A stretch of DNA of 64,000 nucleotides, taken from contig NZ_CP022957.1 in assembly GCF_002269385.1 (NCBI RefSeq), positions 925,001 to 989,000 on the forward strand, given 5' to 3'. Position numbers and translations under genes: made by a program. This document shows positions 26,201 through 35,872 of the stretch, in pieces; positions within the stretch are counted from its first letter, which is position 1, and each line of letters starts with the position of its first letter. The notes beneath the pieces were generated by a model, which saw only the letters and a list, made by a program, of their open reading frames with translations, did not search any database and was not told the origin of the DNA. The DNA comes from Maribacter cobaltidurans (GTDB lineage Bacteria; Bacteroidota; Bacteroidia; Flavobacteriales; Flavobacteriaceae).

Positions 26201-29200
26201 GGTAATTCAATTTGGTAGTAATTTTGGGTAAAATCCGTACCTATTCGCAAGAAGCCTACCAAAGGCGTGGAACTATCTGCATAATCACTGTCCACGATTT
26301 TCTCGGCATGCATGAACATTTTTATTTTTTCATACTGGCGGATATCCACGTTCAAATTTTTAAAGACCCCTCTGGAATCCCTAGACTCCAGCCCTTCCAC
26401 TACCAAGGACAAAGATTGCTCGTTCTGCCTGATGATCGTGTTGTTATTGTTCAACTGCTCCCTAGCGACCCCTGGAGGCAACACATAGGGAATTGGTATC
26501 CTTCCACTGTTCTCCTCTATATTGACGGTGTTCACGTCCAAAGTAGTACCATCATCCGCTGGATTATCATCAATGTCCGGGTCCTGTAAGGTTTTAACAT
26601 AGGTTCTCCAATCGCCCCGGACCAAATCCAAAGTAGCAAAACGAAGTACTGTAGGACCTGAAAAACCAGTCATGTACATACGCATAAAACTGATGGACCT
26701 AAAGTCTGTGATACCCCCTACGGCATCGGTGAAATCGCTAAGGGGAATTTTATACTGAATCCACCTTCTATTCAACTGGTCTCCATTGGGCAATTCTGGG
26801 GTAACACCTTCTTTAATATCGGTGACGTATTTATCGTTTATCGTCGTCCCTGGTTTAATTTGAATACGATATTCATAGTAGCTATTTACGGTATTCATCG
26901 TCAGGTCCCTGTCCACATCCTCCACATCGGGCAAGGTAGTAGAACCTCTGTTAGTATTGGTCACCTGTACGGGAGAGTTGCCATCCGGGTTGTTGAAATC
27001 CAAATAACGCTCCAAAATGCCTCCTTCTCTATTTAGGTAATACTGATAGTTGTCCAGGGCAGGGTCCGGTCCCGGGTTGGCATCATAAATGGCAGCTTCG
27101 GCTTCATCGTTTAACCCATCAAAACCGATATCCTGCAAAGCCCTATTAGGTTCACTGGCATCAAAGGCATAGACCAAGGACTGGGTGGCGGGTACCTCGC
27201 CCCAACTGGTAGGGGCCACAAATTCATTGCTATCCACACCGGGAAGACCATTTTCATATTGCTTTTTCCCGTCCCTTAAAATATCTTCGGATATATTTCC
27301 TAGGTTCAACACCAACTCACCTGGGGTTGTTGCCTCACCATCCACATAGGGATCCAAAACCCAAAATTGGACAAATTCCACATTGGCCTGCTCAAAGTTC
27401 GTACTGCTCAAAGATCTCATGATACCTCCCCATTTTTGGTCTGATTGGGTATTCTGAAAATCCGGATTGTTGTTATAAGGACCTTTTAGGTTGGGGTAAT
27501 AGGCAATATCCAAAGTACCTTGAACGGTTGTTTGCCCTTGGGCAATATCCACCTGTGGAAAGACCTCATCTATAAACACCCTTCTGGTAGGGTTGGTTGA
27601 AATATCGTTGTCACTGATTCCAGATGGCCTCTGATTGGTGTAAAAAATAGGATCAATAGTATACCAGGCCATTTTTGCACGTCCGAATCCATTTTCCAAA
27701 TTCGCGGGATCCTCCGGAGAGCTACCGGTCAACTGGCCCCCAGGCGTAAACTCCAAAGGTGTACTGGCCAAGGTCCACCCCAAGGAACCTCGAATATCGA
27801 TCAAGGCCTGTGCCCCTTCGAAATCATCCAAATAGGTGGTGGTTTCTCCTTGAAAATCCGCATTCTTTGGCGAATTGGGTTTTAGCCAAGCAACCTCAGC
27901 ACGAACCGAAAGATTTGAAGGCACATGAGTATCTATATTGGGCAGTTTGTTCACCATTCTTGTCAACCACGGAACCTCAGTAGAGAAATTTCCATTAAGA
28001 CCAAAAATGGTATTGTTTACCGGTTCTACCCCAAAATTCGATTTTTGGGTCAATGGGCGCTCATTGAGATTTAACAAGGTTCCCCCCAGCACAAAGTTCT
28101 TGTTAAACTGATGTTCCAAGTTCACCCCGGTAAACCTTCTGGTCTGCTGACCAAAAACCGCATTGTTCTCTACGGAAATATTGATGGGCGTATTGGACGC
28201 CTCCAAGCTTGGGTCCAAAATTTGTACGGTCCCTGCCTGATAGTTTACCGTATAGTCTATTCCTTCCTGTAGCTGTCTGCCTCCAGCGGTCACGGTCACG
28301 GAACCTCTGGGCACATTAAAGGCCCCAATGGGAATACCATTATTTCCTTCAGACTTGTATCGTCCTTTTAAAAGAAACTTATTTTTTTCAGGATCTTGCA
28401 GGGCCGCCGCCTTGGTGGACTCGTACATATCCTTGAAGACATATTTTTGTTGGTTTTCATTATAGCTGGACGCATTGTCATAGCTTCCTGTACCGTTGTC
28501 CAAGGTTTCAAAAAGAAATTTACCAAAGGGCTCTACCTTGGTAAAAATAATACGGCCTCCCTGAATATCTACGGTAATCCCCGGATAGAAATCAAAAAAT
28601 CCATCTCCGCCAGGCTGCACATCGTTGTAAACATTCAATCGGTCCAAGTTAAAAACGTCCAAAAGGATACGGTCCTGTAACCCTTCCGGCCATCCAGTTC
28701 CAGGTCCCTCAACAACAGGAGTAATATAGTTCCTTGGTGTAGGATCTGAATAGAGGATATTCATTTTAAAATCGTCCTCACTCAACCTAAAGGCACCAGT
28801 GGCATAAATATTCTTCATCATCAAATCCCAGATAGGATCGCTGACGTTGGTAATATTACTTTTTAAGAGTTTTAAAACCAAGGTATTGTTTTCAATTACT
28901 GGAGCTGCCCCACCAGAAATCGTCGTGGCATCCAAGCCTCCATTGGCAAATTCCCCAACCTGATATACCTCGCCTGCAAAAGTATATTGAAATGCAACGG
29001 CCAAAACTTCGTCGTTGCTAAGCCTTTGATTTAAGGATATATAGCCTAATTGTGTATTGAAATCATAATCTCTTCCCTGCTCCAGCTTACGGGCATTTTC
29101 CAAGATAGCATAATCAAACCCTTGATCCGGCGTGTAATTATTTGCAAAACGATTGGCATTGAAACCTGCTTCTACCGTGGCTATCTCCCTAATATTATCG

Positions 29201-30417
29201 TTCAATGCCCCTGTTCCAGCACCTATCAAAGCAGGGTCGAAGGCATTGGCATTGTTACGGGGTCTTCCATCTCCAGGGTTACTGAAGAATCCACCCGCAA
29301 AACCATTATTATTACCAATTCTGGTCTTATCGGGATTGGGTTCCCCCAAATCCTGCAAAGCCACAACATTTCTCACATTTAGGGTTTGCTGACTTCTGTT
29401 CGTTACCCAAACTTCCAAACGGGTTATCTGTACCTGACTTTGGATATAGGGATACTTCTCCAAGGCGCTATCATAATTATCCCTAAAGTATTGGGCCAAA
29501 AAGAAATGCCTATCCTCGTCATAGTCAAGCGCAGTGAGGGAGAATTCATTTATGGTACCTCCACCCTGGGCCACTACTGTATTGTTCTGCGAACGTTGCT
29601 CGGAAAAAACAGCGGTTACAGTAGTTTTTCCAAACTGTAATTGTGTTTTTACACCAAAAAGGCTTTGCGCTCCTTGAATCAGGGAACTGTTTAAGGGCAT
29701 GTTTACGTTACCCACCTCTATTTTTCTTAGGATATCATCCTCTGTAGGCGTGTAGTCCAACTTTACAATGTTCTGAAAATCGAAAGTCGCCTCGGTATCA
29801 TAATTGGCTGTAACCTGTAAACGTTCACCAATCTTACCCAACATACTTAAACTGATGCGCTGATCAAAATCAAAGGAAAGGTTGGTCCTGTTTCTAGGTG
29901 ATAAGGATGGGTTGTCATTCTTTTGCCATATAACCCCCAAATCCATCGCTACGGAACCTTGTGGAATTACTTCTATCGTATTTCCCCCAAAAACCGATTG
30001 AAAAAAGTCATTGTTGATATAAAAGTTGGGTAGCAGATTTTTTCTCGCCTCTTCACTACCCACTTTCTTACCGGAATAAGCATCGGATTTTTCCTTGAAA
30101 TAATCTTTGATTCCCTCTTTCCGGATGAGCTCATAATATTGCTCAGGTGTTAGTATGATGGGGTAACCAATATTAAAGTCACCTATGCTTTCATTGTAAA
30201 TGTAGCGATCCATTTCAGGATCATAAATGTATTTGGAGACAATACTATCCGGATTTTCGAGGACAATCCGCCCAAGATCATAACCGGTCTTTACAGAGTC
30301 AATCTCCTGTTCATCTGTTTCTTGGGCCATGGAGTACTCCATAAAACCGAAAAAAACAATGAATAGGAAATTATACTTAAAAGATTTTTTAAGAATTTTA
30401 AATGCCCCTTGTTTCAA
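23227..30417 (-). CDS. sprA: Cell-surface protein SprA, type IX secretion outer-membrane translocon
   Basis: A giant outer-membrane protein of 2396 residues with an N-terminal signal (hydrophobic stretch about 14-31, cut near MAQ). SprA is the 36-stranded barrel that carries type IX secretion substrates, including gliding adhesins and chitinases, across the outer membrane. The size and the pattern of long beta-strand repeats match (MPLNSSLIQGAQSLFGVKT near residue 240, the EVWFNELRLAGLDNNGGWA region near 1500, and an N-terminal EQYYELIRKEGIKDYFKEK). The gene ends with an outer-membrane type GFTLRYNFGN strand. It starts 5 bases after ruvA, so it is co-transcribed with ruvA and the malic enzyme. 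The ruvA-sprA order is conserved in this phylum. Confidence 0.96.
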   Translation of the reverse strand: MKQGAFKILKKSFKYNFLFIVFFGFMEYSMAQETDEQEIDSVKTGYDLGRIVLENPDSIVSKYIYDPEMDRYIYNESIGDFNIGYPIILTPEQYYELIRKEGIKDYFKEKSDAYSGKKVGSEEARKNLLPNFYINNDFFQSVFGGNTIEVIPQGSVAMDLGVIWQKNDNPSLSPRNRTNLSFDFDQRISLSMLGKIGERLQVTANYDTEATFDFQNIVKLDYTPTEDDILRKIEVGNVNMPLNSSLIQGAQSLFGVKTQLQFGKTTVTAVFSEQRSQNNTVVAQGGGTINEFSLTALDYDEDRHFFLAQYFRDNYDSALEKYPYIQSQVQITRLEVWVTNRSQQTLNVRNVVALQDLGEPNPDKTRIGNNNGFAGGFFSNPGDGRPRNNANAFDPALIGAGTGALNDNIREIATVEAGFNANRFANNYTPDQGFDYAILENARKLEQGRDYDFNTQLGYISLNQRLSNDEVLAVAFQYTFAGEVYQVGEFANGGLDATTISGGAAPVIENNTLVLKLLKSNITNVSDPIWDLMMKNIYATGAFRLSEDDFKMNILYSDPTPRNYITPVVEGPGTGWPEGLQDRILLDVFNLDRLNVYNDVQPGGDGFFDFYPGITVDIQGGRIIFTKVEPFGKFLFETLDNGTGSYDNASSYNENQQKYVFKDMYESTKAAALQDPEKNKFLLKGRYKSEGNNGIPIGAFNVPRGSVTVTAGGRQLQEGIDYTVNYQAGTVQILDPSLEASNTPINISVENNAVFGQQTRRFTGVNLEHQFNKNFVLGGTLLNLNERPLTQKSNFGVEPVNNTIFGLNGNFSTEVPWLTRMVNKLPNIDTHVPSNLSVRAEVAWLKPNSPKNADFQGETTTYLDDFEGAQALIDIRGSLGWTLASTPLEFTPGGQLTGSSPEDPANLENGFGRAKMAWYTIDPIFYTNQRPSGISDNDISTNPTRRVFIDEVFPQVDIAQGQTTVQGTLDIAYYPNLKGPYNNNPDFQNTQSDQKWGGIMRSLSSTNFEQANVEFVQFWVLDPYVDGEATTPGELVLNLGNISEDILRDGKKQYENGLPGVDSNEFVAPTSWGEVPATQSLVYAFDASEPNRALQDIGFDGLNDEAEAAIYDANPGPDPALDNYQYYLNREGGILERYLDFNNPDGNSPVQVTNTNRGSTTLPDVEDVDRDLTMNTVNSYYEYRIQIKPGTTINDKYVTDIKEGVTPELPNGDQLNRRWIQYKIPLSDFTDAVGGITDFRSISFMRMYMTGFSGPTVLRFATLDLVRGDWRTYVKTLQDPDIDDNPADDGTTLDVNTVNIEENSGRIPIPYVLPPGVAREQLNNNNTIIRQNEQSLSLVVEGLESRDSRGVFKNLNVDIRQYEKIKMFMHAEKIVDSDYADSSTPLVGFLRIGTDFTQNYYQIELPLQFTPFNAASESEIWPDVNEMNIALSDLNKVKSAWIQGGDLSEVRFFEVENGEVIPVNEFDDRTEGRLRIGIKGNPSLGSIRSMMVGIKNQDILPARGEVWFNELRLAGLDNNGGWAAIAAVDANVADFANVTATGSKSTSGFGSIDQMPNERAREDATSYDVVTNVNVGQLLPKKWGIQLPFNYGISEQLITPEFDPVYDDLKLNDLIDAAPDQQAAEEIREQAEDYTKRTSINFIGVRKDRGEEADANFYDVENFTFNYSYNETQHRDFEIAELRDQSVNTGFVYNHSFDPVEVAPFAKKDSLFTGKYWQWLKDLNLNLLPASVSVNSNINRQFNAQRFRDVREEGVDRLPLPELQQRNYLFNWQYAINYNLTKSLRLNMTASNNNIVRNYFEEDGNPRSEIDKTLELWDGFFDLGEPNRHSQQIQLNYELPFAKIPALDFINAQYSYTSNFDWQRGGDALAEVAQEALNDPNARINTVQNANTHALTASLTMQKFYDLIGLKKRESPTAQKGGSSRPNILNQGQTEEEKVKPKTSGLFNTIVDVVTMVKRLNINYNENNGTVLPGYTQSIGFIGTTRPTLGFVLGSQSDVRFEAARNGWLTAFPDFNEQFIRRTNKQLNITATAQPTKDITIDLVADRQYSSSIQENYDLEALLNNRTGLQNEFGSFSISTMMIGTAFSKSDEFDSETFQQFKENRITIANRLLADRGQSAGTLDEDGFPQRYGKTQQEVLLPAFFAAYTGQDAERVNLDVFREIPIPNWNIKYTGLMKNKWFKKKFKRFSLSHGYRSAYSINSFQTNLEKEQLRNDNLPLVNSENGDLLPDLILNNVVLTDQFNPLVRVDFEMQNSVSVLAEVRTDRALSLSFDNNLMTEINGKEYTVGLGYRIKDVQFVTNIGGNKTRLKGDLNLKADVSLRDNITIIRNLDINNNQITSGQNLLSIKFGADYALSKQLNVLFFYDHNFSQFAVSTAFPQTTVNAGFTLRYNFGN

Positions 30418-30422
30418 ACTTG

Positions 30423-31004
30423 CTACAAATTTTTCAGCGCTAGTTTTATAATGTTCTCTACGCTTAAAGAGGAATCTTGGGAAATTACCTTATCTACTAC
30501 CTTCTCAGCTTGTCTTCTGGCAAACCCTAGAACCTCTAAAGCAGATAACGCTTCATCTTTATTTGTATTGTTTGGAGTTAACGAAACTTCGTCTATATCG
30601 TACACTTTTAAAATTTTGTCCCGAAGGTCCAAAATTACACGCTGGGCCGTTTTGGCTCCAATGCCCTTTATTGCCTGTATGGCAGGTACGTCGCCATTGG
30701 CAATGGCATCCCTAATTTGGGAGGGTGACATGGAGGACAACATGGTCCTTGCTGTGCTGGAACCTATACCGGAAACGGATATCAGCAATCTGAATATCTC
30801 TCGCTCCGATTTTTCGGCAAATCCAAAAAGTGTATGGGAGTCTTCCTTCACTTGTAGATGAGTAAAGACATTCACCAACTCACCATCGGTTAATTTGGAA
30901 AAGGTGTTTAGGGAAATGTTTACAAAATATCCAACACCACCGCATTCTACGATAATATGAGTTGGATTTTTTTCAATCAACTTCCCTTTTAAATGATGAA
31001 TCAT
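30423..31004 (-). CDS. ruvA: Holliday junction branch migration protein RuvA
   Basis: A 193-residue DNA-binding subunit of the RuvAB branch migration complex. It has the N-terminal OB fold (MIHHLKGKLIEKNPTHIIVE), two helix-hairpin-helix motifs (LLISVSGIGSSTA near 70-83 and IKGIGAKTAQRVILDLRDK near 108-126) and the short C-terminal domain (EALSALEVLGFARRQAEKVV) that contacts RuvB. Length is normal. ruvB is in the window but 5 kb away at 35869. Gap to sprA is 5 bases and to the malic enzyme gene 29 bases. Confidence 0.95.
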   Translation of the reverse strand: MIHHLKGKLIEKNPTHIIVECGGVGYFVNISLNTFSKLTDGELVNVFTHLQVKEDSHTLFGFAEKSEREIFRLLISVSGIGSSTARTMLSSMSPSQIRDAIANGDVPAIQAIKGIGAKTAQRVILDLRDKILKVYDIDEVSLTPNNTNKDEALSALEVLGFARRQAEKVVDKVISQDSSLSVENIIKLALKNL

Positions 31005-31033
31005 TTAGTGTTTTGCTTTATTAATATCGGGGA

Positions 31034-33328
31034 TTATTCTCCTTTTTTTGCCTGCTTTCTTTTTTCCCGCTCCTGTGAATCTATCACCGCGACAGCCGTC
31101 ATATTGACTATTTCCTCCACACTGGCCCCCAATTGCATAATATGAACGGATTTTCTAAGACCTACCATGATAGGTCCTATGGAATCTGACTTGTTCAATT
31201 CCTTTAGCAACTTGTAGGTAATATTTGCCGATTCCAGATTTGGAAAAATCAAGGTATTTACCTTTCTACCTGCCAATTTAGAGAATGGGAATTTACTTTC
31301 ATGAAGCTCTTTGTTCAAAGCAAAATCCATTTGTATTTCCCCATCTACCACCAATTCGGGATTAGTGTCATGCAACAGTTTTACAGCTTCCCTTACTTTT
31401 ATGGCATTATTATGTGCCGAAGAGCCAAAATTAGCATAACTCAATAAGGCAATTACCGGGTCAAAACCAAAGGTATTGGCAACATTCGCTGTCATTTTAG
31501 TGATGTCCGCTATTTCCTCAGCATTTGGGTCGATATTGATTGAGGTGTCCGCCAAGAACAAAGGACCTCTTTCGGTTATCATAATATTTACCGTGGCAAC
31601 TTTCTTTACACCCGATGCTCTTCCTATGACTTCCAAAATAGGTTTGACCACCGTTGGATACGCTCTGGAATACCCGGATATCATACCATCGGCATCACCT
31701 TCGAGCACCATCATGGCACCAAAGTAATTGCGTTCCCTCATTTTAATCTTGGCACTGTAAAGCGTGGTTCCTTTCCGTTTTCTACTTTCCCAATATTTGG
31801 TGGCGTATCTAATGTGACGTTCGTCAAATTCGTCCGATAAGGGGTCTACGATAGGAATATCGGCATCAAATTCCAATTCCTTCTTTAGCTCAAGAATAAC
31901 ATCTTTTCTACCCAAAAGAATTGGTTCTGCAAGTCCTTCTTCATACACAATCTGTGCCGCCTTGAGAACATCCAAATGGTCCGCTTCCGCAAATACAATT
32001 CGTTTTGGATTGGTTCTTGCCCTTCCATGAAGTAATCGTACCACCTTATTATCGTTCCCTGAACGAAGCATCAATTCCTCCTTGTACTTATCCCAATCCT
32101 CGATAGGGGCTCTTGCCACACCACTTTCCATGGCCGCTCTTGCAACCGCGGGAGGGATTTCATGAATCAAACGCTGATCAAATGGTTTAGGGATTATATA
32201 GTCTTTTCCAAAGGTGAGTCGGGTTTCCCCGTAAGCTATATTTACTTGCTCCGGTACAGGCTGTTTAGTTAGTTCTGCCAATGCTTTTACCGCAGCCATT
32301 TTCATTTCCTCGTTAATGGAGGTTGCCCTTACGTCCAATGCCCCCCTAAAAATAAAAGGAAAGCCCAGCACGTTATTCACCTGATTAGGATGGTCCGACC
32401 TACCCGTGGCCATGATAATATCCTTTCTCGTTTTTACAGCAAGGTCATAGTTAACTTCAGGATTAGGATTTGCCATGGCAAAAACTATTGGTTTGTTTGC
32501 CATGGAGTTTAGCATTTCTGGAGTAACGATATCGGCAATGGACAAACCTATAAACACGTCCGCATTTACCATAGCTTCTTCCAGAGTGTCAATTTTTCTC
32601 TCCGTAGCAAACTCACGTTTTGAATCCGACAGGTTATCCGCATCCTTTCGTATAACCCCCTTACTATCCAACATCACAATATTTTCTGCCCTTGCCCCAA
32701 ATGCTTTGTACAGTTTTGTACAGGATACGGCTGCAGCACCTGCACCGCTAACCACTATCTTTACATCCTCTATTTTCTTTTTGGCCAATTCTAGGGCGTT
32801 CAACAAGGCCGCGGCCGAAATTATAGCCGTTCCGTGCTGATCATCGTGCATGACCGGAATATCCAATTCCTCTTTAAGTCTCCGCTCGATTTCAAAAGCT
32901 TCAGGAGCCTTAATATCCTCTAGATTGATTCCTCCAAAAGTAGGAGCTATCATTTTTACGGTTTCTATGAATTTTTCAACATCCTCAGTATCAACCTCAA
33001 TATCGATTCCATCGATGTCAGCAAAAATCTTAAAAAGCAAACCTTTTCCCTCCATGACCGGTTTAGAAGCTTCCGGACCAATATTCCCCAAGCCTAAAAC
33101 AGCTGTTCCGTTAGAAATTATGGCAACAAGGTTACCCTTGGAAGTATATTTATAGACATTCTCCTTATTCTTTGCAATTTCCAGACAAGGTTCCGCAACT
33201 CCAGGAGAATATGCCAGTGCAAGGTCACGCTGTGTGCTGTATGGTTTTGTAGGAACAATTTTGATTTTTCCAGGTTGGGGTTTGGCATGATAGACCAATG
33301 CTTCCCTGCGTTGTTTTTCCTTGCTCAT
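31034..33328 (-). CDS. maeB: NADP-dependent malic enzyme with C-terminal phosphotransacetylase domain
   Basis: A 764-residue fusion enzyme converting malate to pyruvate and CO2 with NADPH formation. The malic N-terminal domain (SPGVAEPCLEIA, GNIGPEASKPVMEGKG, MHDDQHGTAI) and the NAD-binding domain (VVSGAGAAAVSC near residue 195) occupy about 1-430. A phosphate acetyltransferase-like domain (about 430-764) follows, with GKxNxL-like NYFGAMMVLEGDADGMI and FADTSINIDP-like segments. In MaeB-type enzymes this second domain is regulatory, binding acetyl-CoA. It is the first gene of the maeB-ruvA-sprA unit, with a good promoter 19 bases upstream. Confidence 0.92.
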   Translation of the reverse strand: MSKEKQRREALVYHAKPQPGKIKIVPTKPYSTQRDLALAYSPGVAEPCLEIAKNKENVYKYTSKGNLVAIISNGTAVLGLGNIGPEASKPVMEGKGLLFKIFADIDGIDIEVDTEDVEKFIETVKMIAPTFGGINLEDIKAPEAFEIERRLKEELDIPVMHDDQHGTAIISAAALLNALELAKKKIEDVKIVVSGAGAAAVSCTKLYKAFGARAENIVMLDSKGVIRKDADNLSDSKREFATERKIDTLEEAMVNADVFIGLSIADIVTPEMLNSMANKPIVFAMANPNPEVNYDLAVKTRKDIIMATGRSDHPNQVNNVLGFPFIFRGALDVRATSINEEMKMAAVKALAELTKQPVPEQVNIAYGETRLTFGKDYIIPKPFDQRLIHEIPPAVARAAMESGVARAPIEDWDKYKEELMLRSGNDNKVVRLLHGRARTNPKRIVFAEADHLDVLKAAQIVYEEGLAEPILLGRKDVILELKKELEFDADIPIVDPLSDEFDERHIRYATKYWESRKRKGTTLYSAKIKMRERNYFGAMMVLEGDADGMISGYSRAYPTVVKPILEVIGRASGVKKVATVNIMITERGPLFLADTSINIDPNAEEIADITKMTANVANTFGFDPVIALLSYANFGSSAHNNAIKVREAVKLLHDTNPELVVDGEIQMDFALNKELHESKFPFSKLAGRKVNTLIFPNLESANITYKLLKELNKSDSIGPIMVGLRKSVHIMQLGASVEEIVNMTAVAVIDSQEREKRKQAKKGE

Positions 33329-33347
33329 CTTGTTTAATTTTAAGAAA

Positions 33348-33374
33348 CAAATTTAACGGTATTCCTGAAAACAA
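33348..33374 (-). promoter_or_regulatory. Promoter of the maeB-ruvA-sprA unit
   Basis: Minus-strand TTG (plus CAA at 33372-33374), 16-base spacer, TAAATTTG (33348-33355), 19 bases before the maeB ATG. Spacing is at the short end of the Bacteroidota range. Confidence 0.55.
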
Positions 33375-33444
33375 AAGAAAAACATATAGGTTTTATACAA
33401 ATAAATGTAACAAACACATTTAAAAGAAAAAATACACGAAATTT

Positions 33445-34764
33445 CTACAAAACCACGGAGGAATTTGCCTTGCCTACGTTTAAGCGCATAGCCAATACAG
33501 CTGCAATCACAAAAAACACTCCTGCAAACAACATTGCATTTACGGCATTACCCCCTAAAAGGTACTTATAGATAGGACCAAAGGTCAAGGTTTCGACACC
33601 CATTGGAATCACGATCATCATATTTAAAATACCCATATACACCCCTCTTCGTTCTTGGGGCACCACTTTGGAAACCATAGTATAAGGGATTCCCATCATG
33701 GCGGCCCAACCAACCCCAAACAAAACCATAGGAGCCAAAACCAATAAGGGATCTTCAATAAATGGGATGGTAAATAATGCAATGGCAGTACCTACCAAAC
33801 TGATGGCATAGACTTTTTTACCCCCAAAACTAAGGGTCAAAGGTACAAGCCCCAAGGCAACGACCATAGTAACAATGTTATAAGTTAAACTCATCTGTGC
33901 CGATTGTGAAGCCGCTTCCGATGTTGAATAGCCCAACGTATTCATGAACAAAGGAGTTATGTATTGCCAATAGACGAACAGGGCATACCATTGAAACAAA
34001 TATACGGCACCCAGCTTCCATAAGAACGGGGGCATATTTTTTATTGCTTCCTTTATTTCAGTAAAAGGTTTTGCTATCCTAGTTCCCAATGGTTTACGCT
34101 TAGCTTCATTTATTTCCTCTAATTCTGCCTCTGTAGGTGGTATTTCCGGAGTTCTTAAAACCGACCATAGTATGGTAGTTATAGAAAGAATACCTCCAAT
34201 ATAGAATGAGTAATATAACCATGTAGGAATTGACCCTGCAACCTCGACAGATTCATCCCCAAATAAATATTGGAAAAGGACAATGGAGCCATTTGCCAAC
34301 AATATCCCTGCTCCCACGAACAGACTTTGCATTTGATATCCTAAACTAAATTGCTTCTCAGGAAGTTTATCCCCCACAAAAGCCCTGTAAGGTTCCATAG
34401 CCATATTGTTACCTACGTCCAAAATCCATAGTAATCCAACTGCGAACCAAAGTACCGGACTAGAAGGAAACATAAAAAGACAAATACTTCCTATTAATGC
34501 ACCGATTAAAAAATAAGGTTTACGCCTACCCCAGCGTGGAGACCAGGTTTTGTCTGACATAGCACCAATAATAGGTTGAATGACCAAGCCGGTAACAGGT
34601 CCCGCAATATTTAATATAGGAAGCATATCCTCCGGCGCTCCTAAATACAAAAAAATTGGATTGATTGCCGTTTGTTGAAGTCCGAAACTATACTGAATGC
34701 CCAAAAACCCGACATTCATATTAAAAATTTGCCAGAAGCTAAGACTTGGTTTCGTTAGTTGCAT
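33445..34764 (-). CDS. Major facilitator transporter, SLC45-like (sugar:proton symporter type)
   Basis: A 439-residue protein with about twelve membrane helices. The loop after helix 2 has GAMSDKTWSPRWGRRKPYF, the MFS signature in the form typical of the SLC45/sucrose transporter branch. LGIQYSFGLQQTAINPIFLYLG in helix 1 and the long central loop with EIKEAIKNMPPFLW are also branch-like. Related flavobacterial proteins import maltose or other disaccharides next to sus genes, but here no sugar genes are adjacent, so the substrate is open. The 172 bases upstream hold no clear promoter. Confidence 0.85.
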   Translation of the reverse strand: MQLTKPSLSFWQIFNMNVGFLGIQYSFGLQQTAINPIFLYLGAPEDMLPILNIAGPVTGLVIQPIIGAMSDKTWSPRWGRRKPYFLIGALIGSICLFMFPSSPVLWFAVGLLWILDVGNNMAMEPYRAFVGDKLPEKQFSLGYQMQSLFVGAGILLANGSIVLFQYLFGDESVEVAGSIPTWLYYSFYIGGILSITTILWSVLRTPEIPPTEAELEEINEAKRKPLGTRIAKPFTEIKEAIKNMPPFLWKLGAVYLFQWYALFVYWQYITPLFMNTLGYSTSEAASQSAQMSLTYNIVTMVVALGLVPLTLSFGGKKVYAISLVGTAIALFTIPFIEDPLLVLAPMVLFGVGWAAMMGIPYTMVSKVVPQERRGVYMGILNMMIVIPMGVETLTFGPIYKYLLGGNAVNAMLFAGVFFVIAAVLAMRLNVGKANSSVVL

Positions 34765-34936
34765 ACTAATTGGTTCTTTAGTTTACGTAACTTTCATTAC
34801 GGGATAGTCAAAAAATATCAGCTATTTTTTAAGAATCCCTATAAAAAGTCGCCTAGCAATATAATATAATTAATGAAAAGTAAACATAAAAGAGCAGGGA
34901 ATTAGGCAACACACCCAAACTATAACGTTGTAGTTG

Positions 34937-35872
34937 CTAGGAGTCCTTTCGTAAAAATTCTATGTTTCTTTTTAAACCTGAAAATTTGGTCCGCTTCACT
35001 GCCGATTTTTTGAAAATCTTTTTAAAAACATCTTCGGTTATTTCCTCCCAGTCTTTTTTGGACATGGACAATAATTCAGGTTTTGGGTCGAACAATGGTT
35101 CGTTATGGGATTTGGAGAATCGATTCCAAGGACATACGTCTTGGCATACGTCGCATCCGAACATCCATTCATCCATTTTACCATGGAATTCTTTAGGTAT
35201 TTCATTCTTCAACTCAATAGTAAAATAGGAAATACATTTACTGCCATCCACAACATAGGGTTCTACAATTGCCTGGGTAGGGCACGCATCAATACAGGCC
35301 GTACAAGTACCACAATGGTCGGTCACAGGTGTATCATACTCCAATTCCAAGTCAATGATCAATTCGGCAATAAAGTAAAAAGAACCTACTTCCTTGGTCA
35401 ATAAATTACTGTTTTTTCCAATCCACCCCAGACCACTCTTTGCGGCCCAAGCTTTATCCAATACAGGAGCGGAATCGACAAAGGCCCTACCGTTAACCTC
35501 TCCAATTTTTTCCAATATAAACTCATGCAATTGTCTTAATTTGGACTTTATTACATGATGATAGTCTTGCCCATATGCATATTTAGAGATTTTATAGGTG
35601 TCATCCCTTTGTTCTTGAGAAGGATAGTAGTTTAGCAATAATGAGATTACGGATTTTGCACCATCAACCAGTAACCGCGGGTCCAATCTTTTATCAAAAT
35701 GATTGGCCATATACCCCATTTCCCCATGCATTCCTTGCTTTAACCACTTTTCCAACCTTGGCGCGTCTTCCTCTAAAAAATCCGCTTTGGAAATACCACA
35801 CGACAAAAAACCGAGGCGCTTGGCTTCGGTTTTAATCATTTTTGTATATTTTGTTTGATTGGAAATACTCAA
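34937..35872 (-). CDS. queG: Epoxyqueuosine reductase QueG
   Basis: A 311-residue cytoplasmic cobalamin- and Fe-S-dependent reductase for the last step of queuosine synthesis on tRNA. It carries [15 protein letters not shown], the catalytic region [22 protein letters not shown], and two 4Fe-4S ligand sets, [12 protein letters not shown] (about 187-198) and [11 protein letters not shown] (about 238-248). Start: a TTG at 35872 overlaps the ruvB stop by 4 bases and keeps family-like residues [19 protein letters not shown]; an ATG at 35839 would drop eleven of them. The TTG with coupled translation is preferred but not certain. It forms a unit with ruvB. Confidence 0.9.
   Translation of the reverse strand: MSISNQTKYTKMIKTEAKRLGFLSCGISKADFLEEDAPRLEKWLKQGMHGEMGYMANHFDKRLDPRLLVDGAKSVISLLLNYYPSQEQRDDTYKISKYAYGQDYHHVIKSKLRQLHEFILEKIGEVNGRAFVDSAPVLDKAWAAKSGLGWIGKNSNLLTKEVGSFYFIAELIIDLELEYDTPVTDHCGTCTACIDACPTQAIVEPYVVDGSKCISYFTIELKNEIPKEFHGKMDEWMFGCDVCQDVCPWNRFSKSHNEPLFDPKPELLSMSKKDWEEITEDVFKKIFKKSAVKRTKFSGLKRNIEFLRKDS

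Noticed and set aside
23408..29640. Many plus-strand frames of 60-150 codons opposite sprA
   Set aside because: They lie entirely inside the long, clearly homologous SprA frame and show no family features; they are shadows of it.
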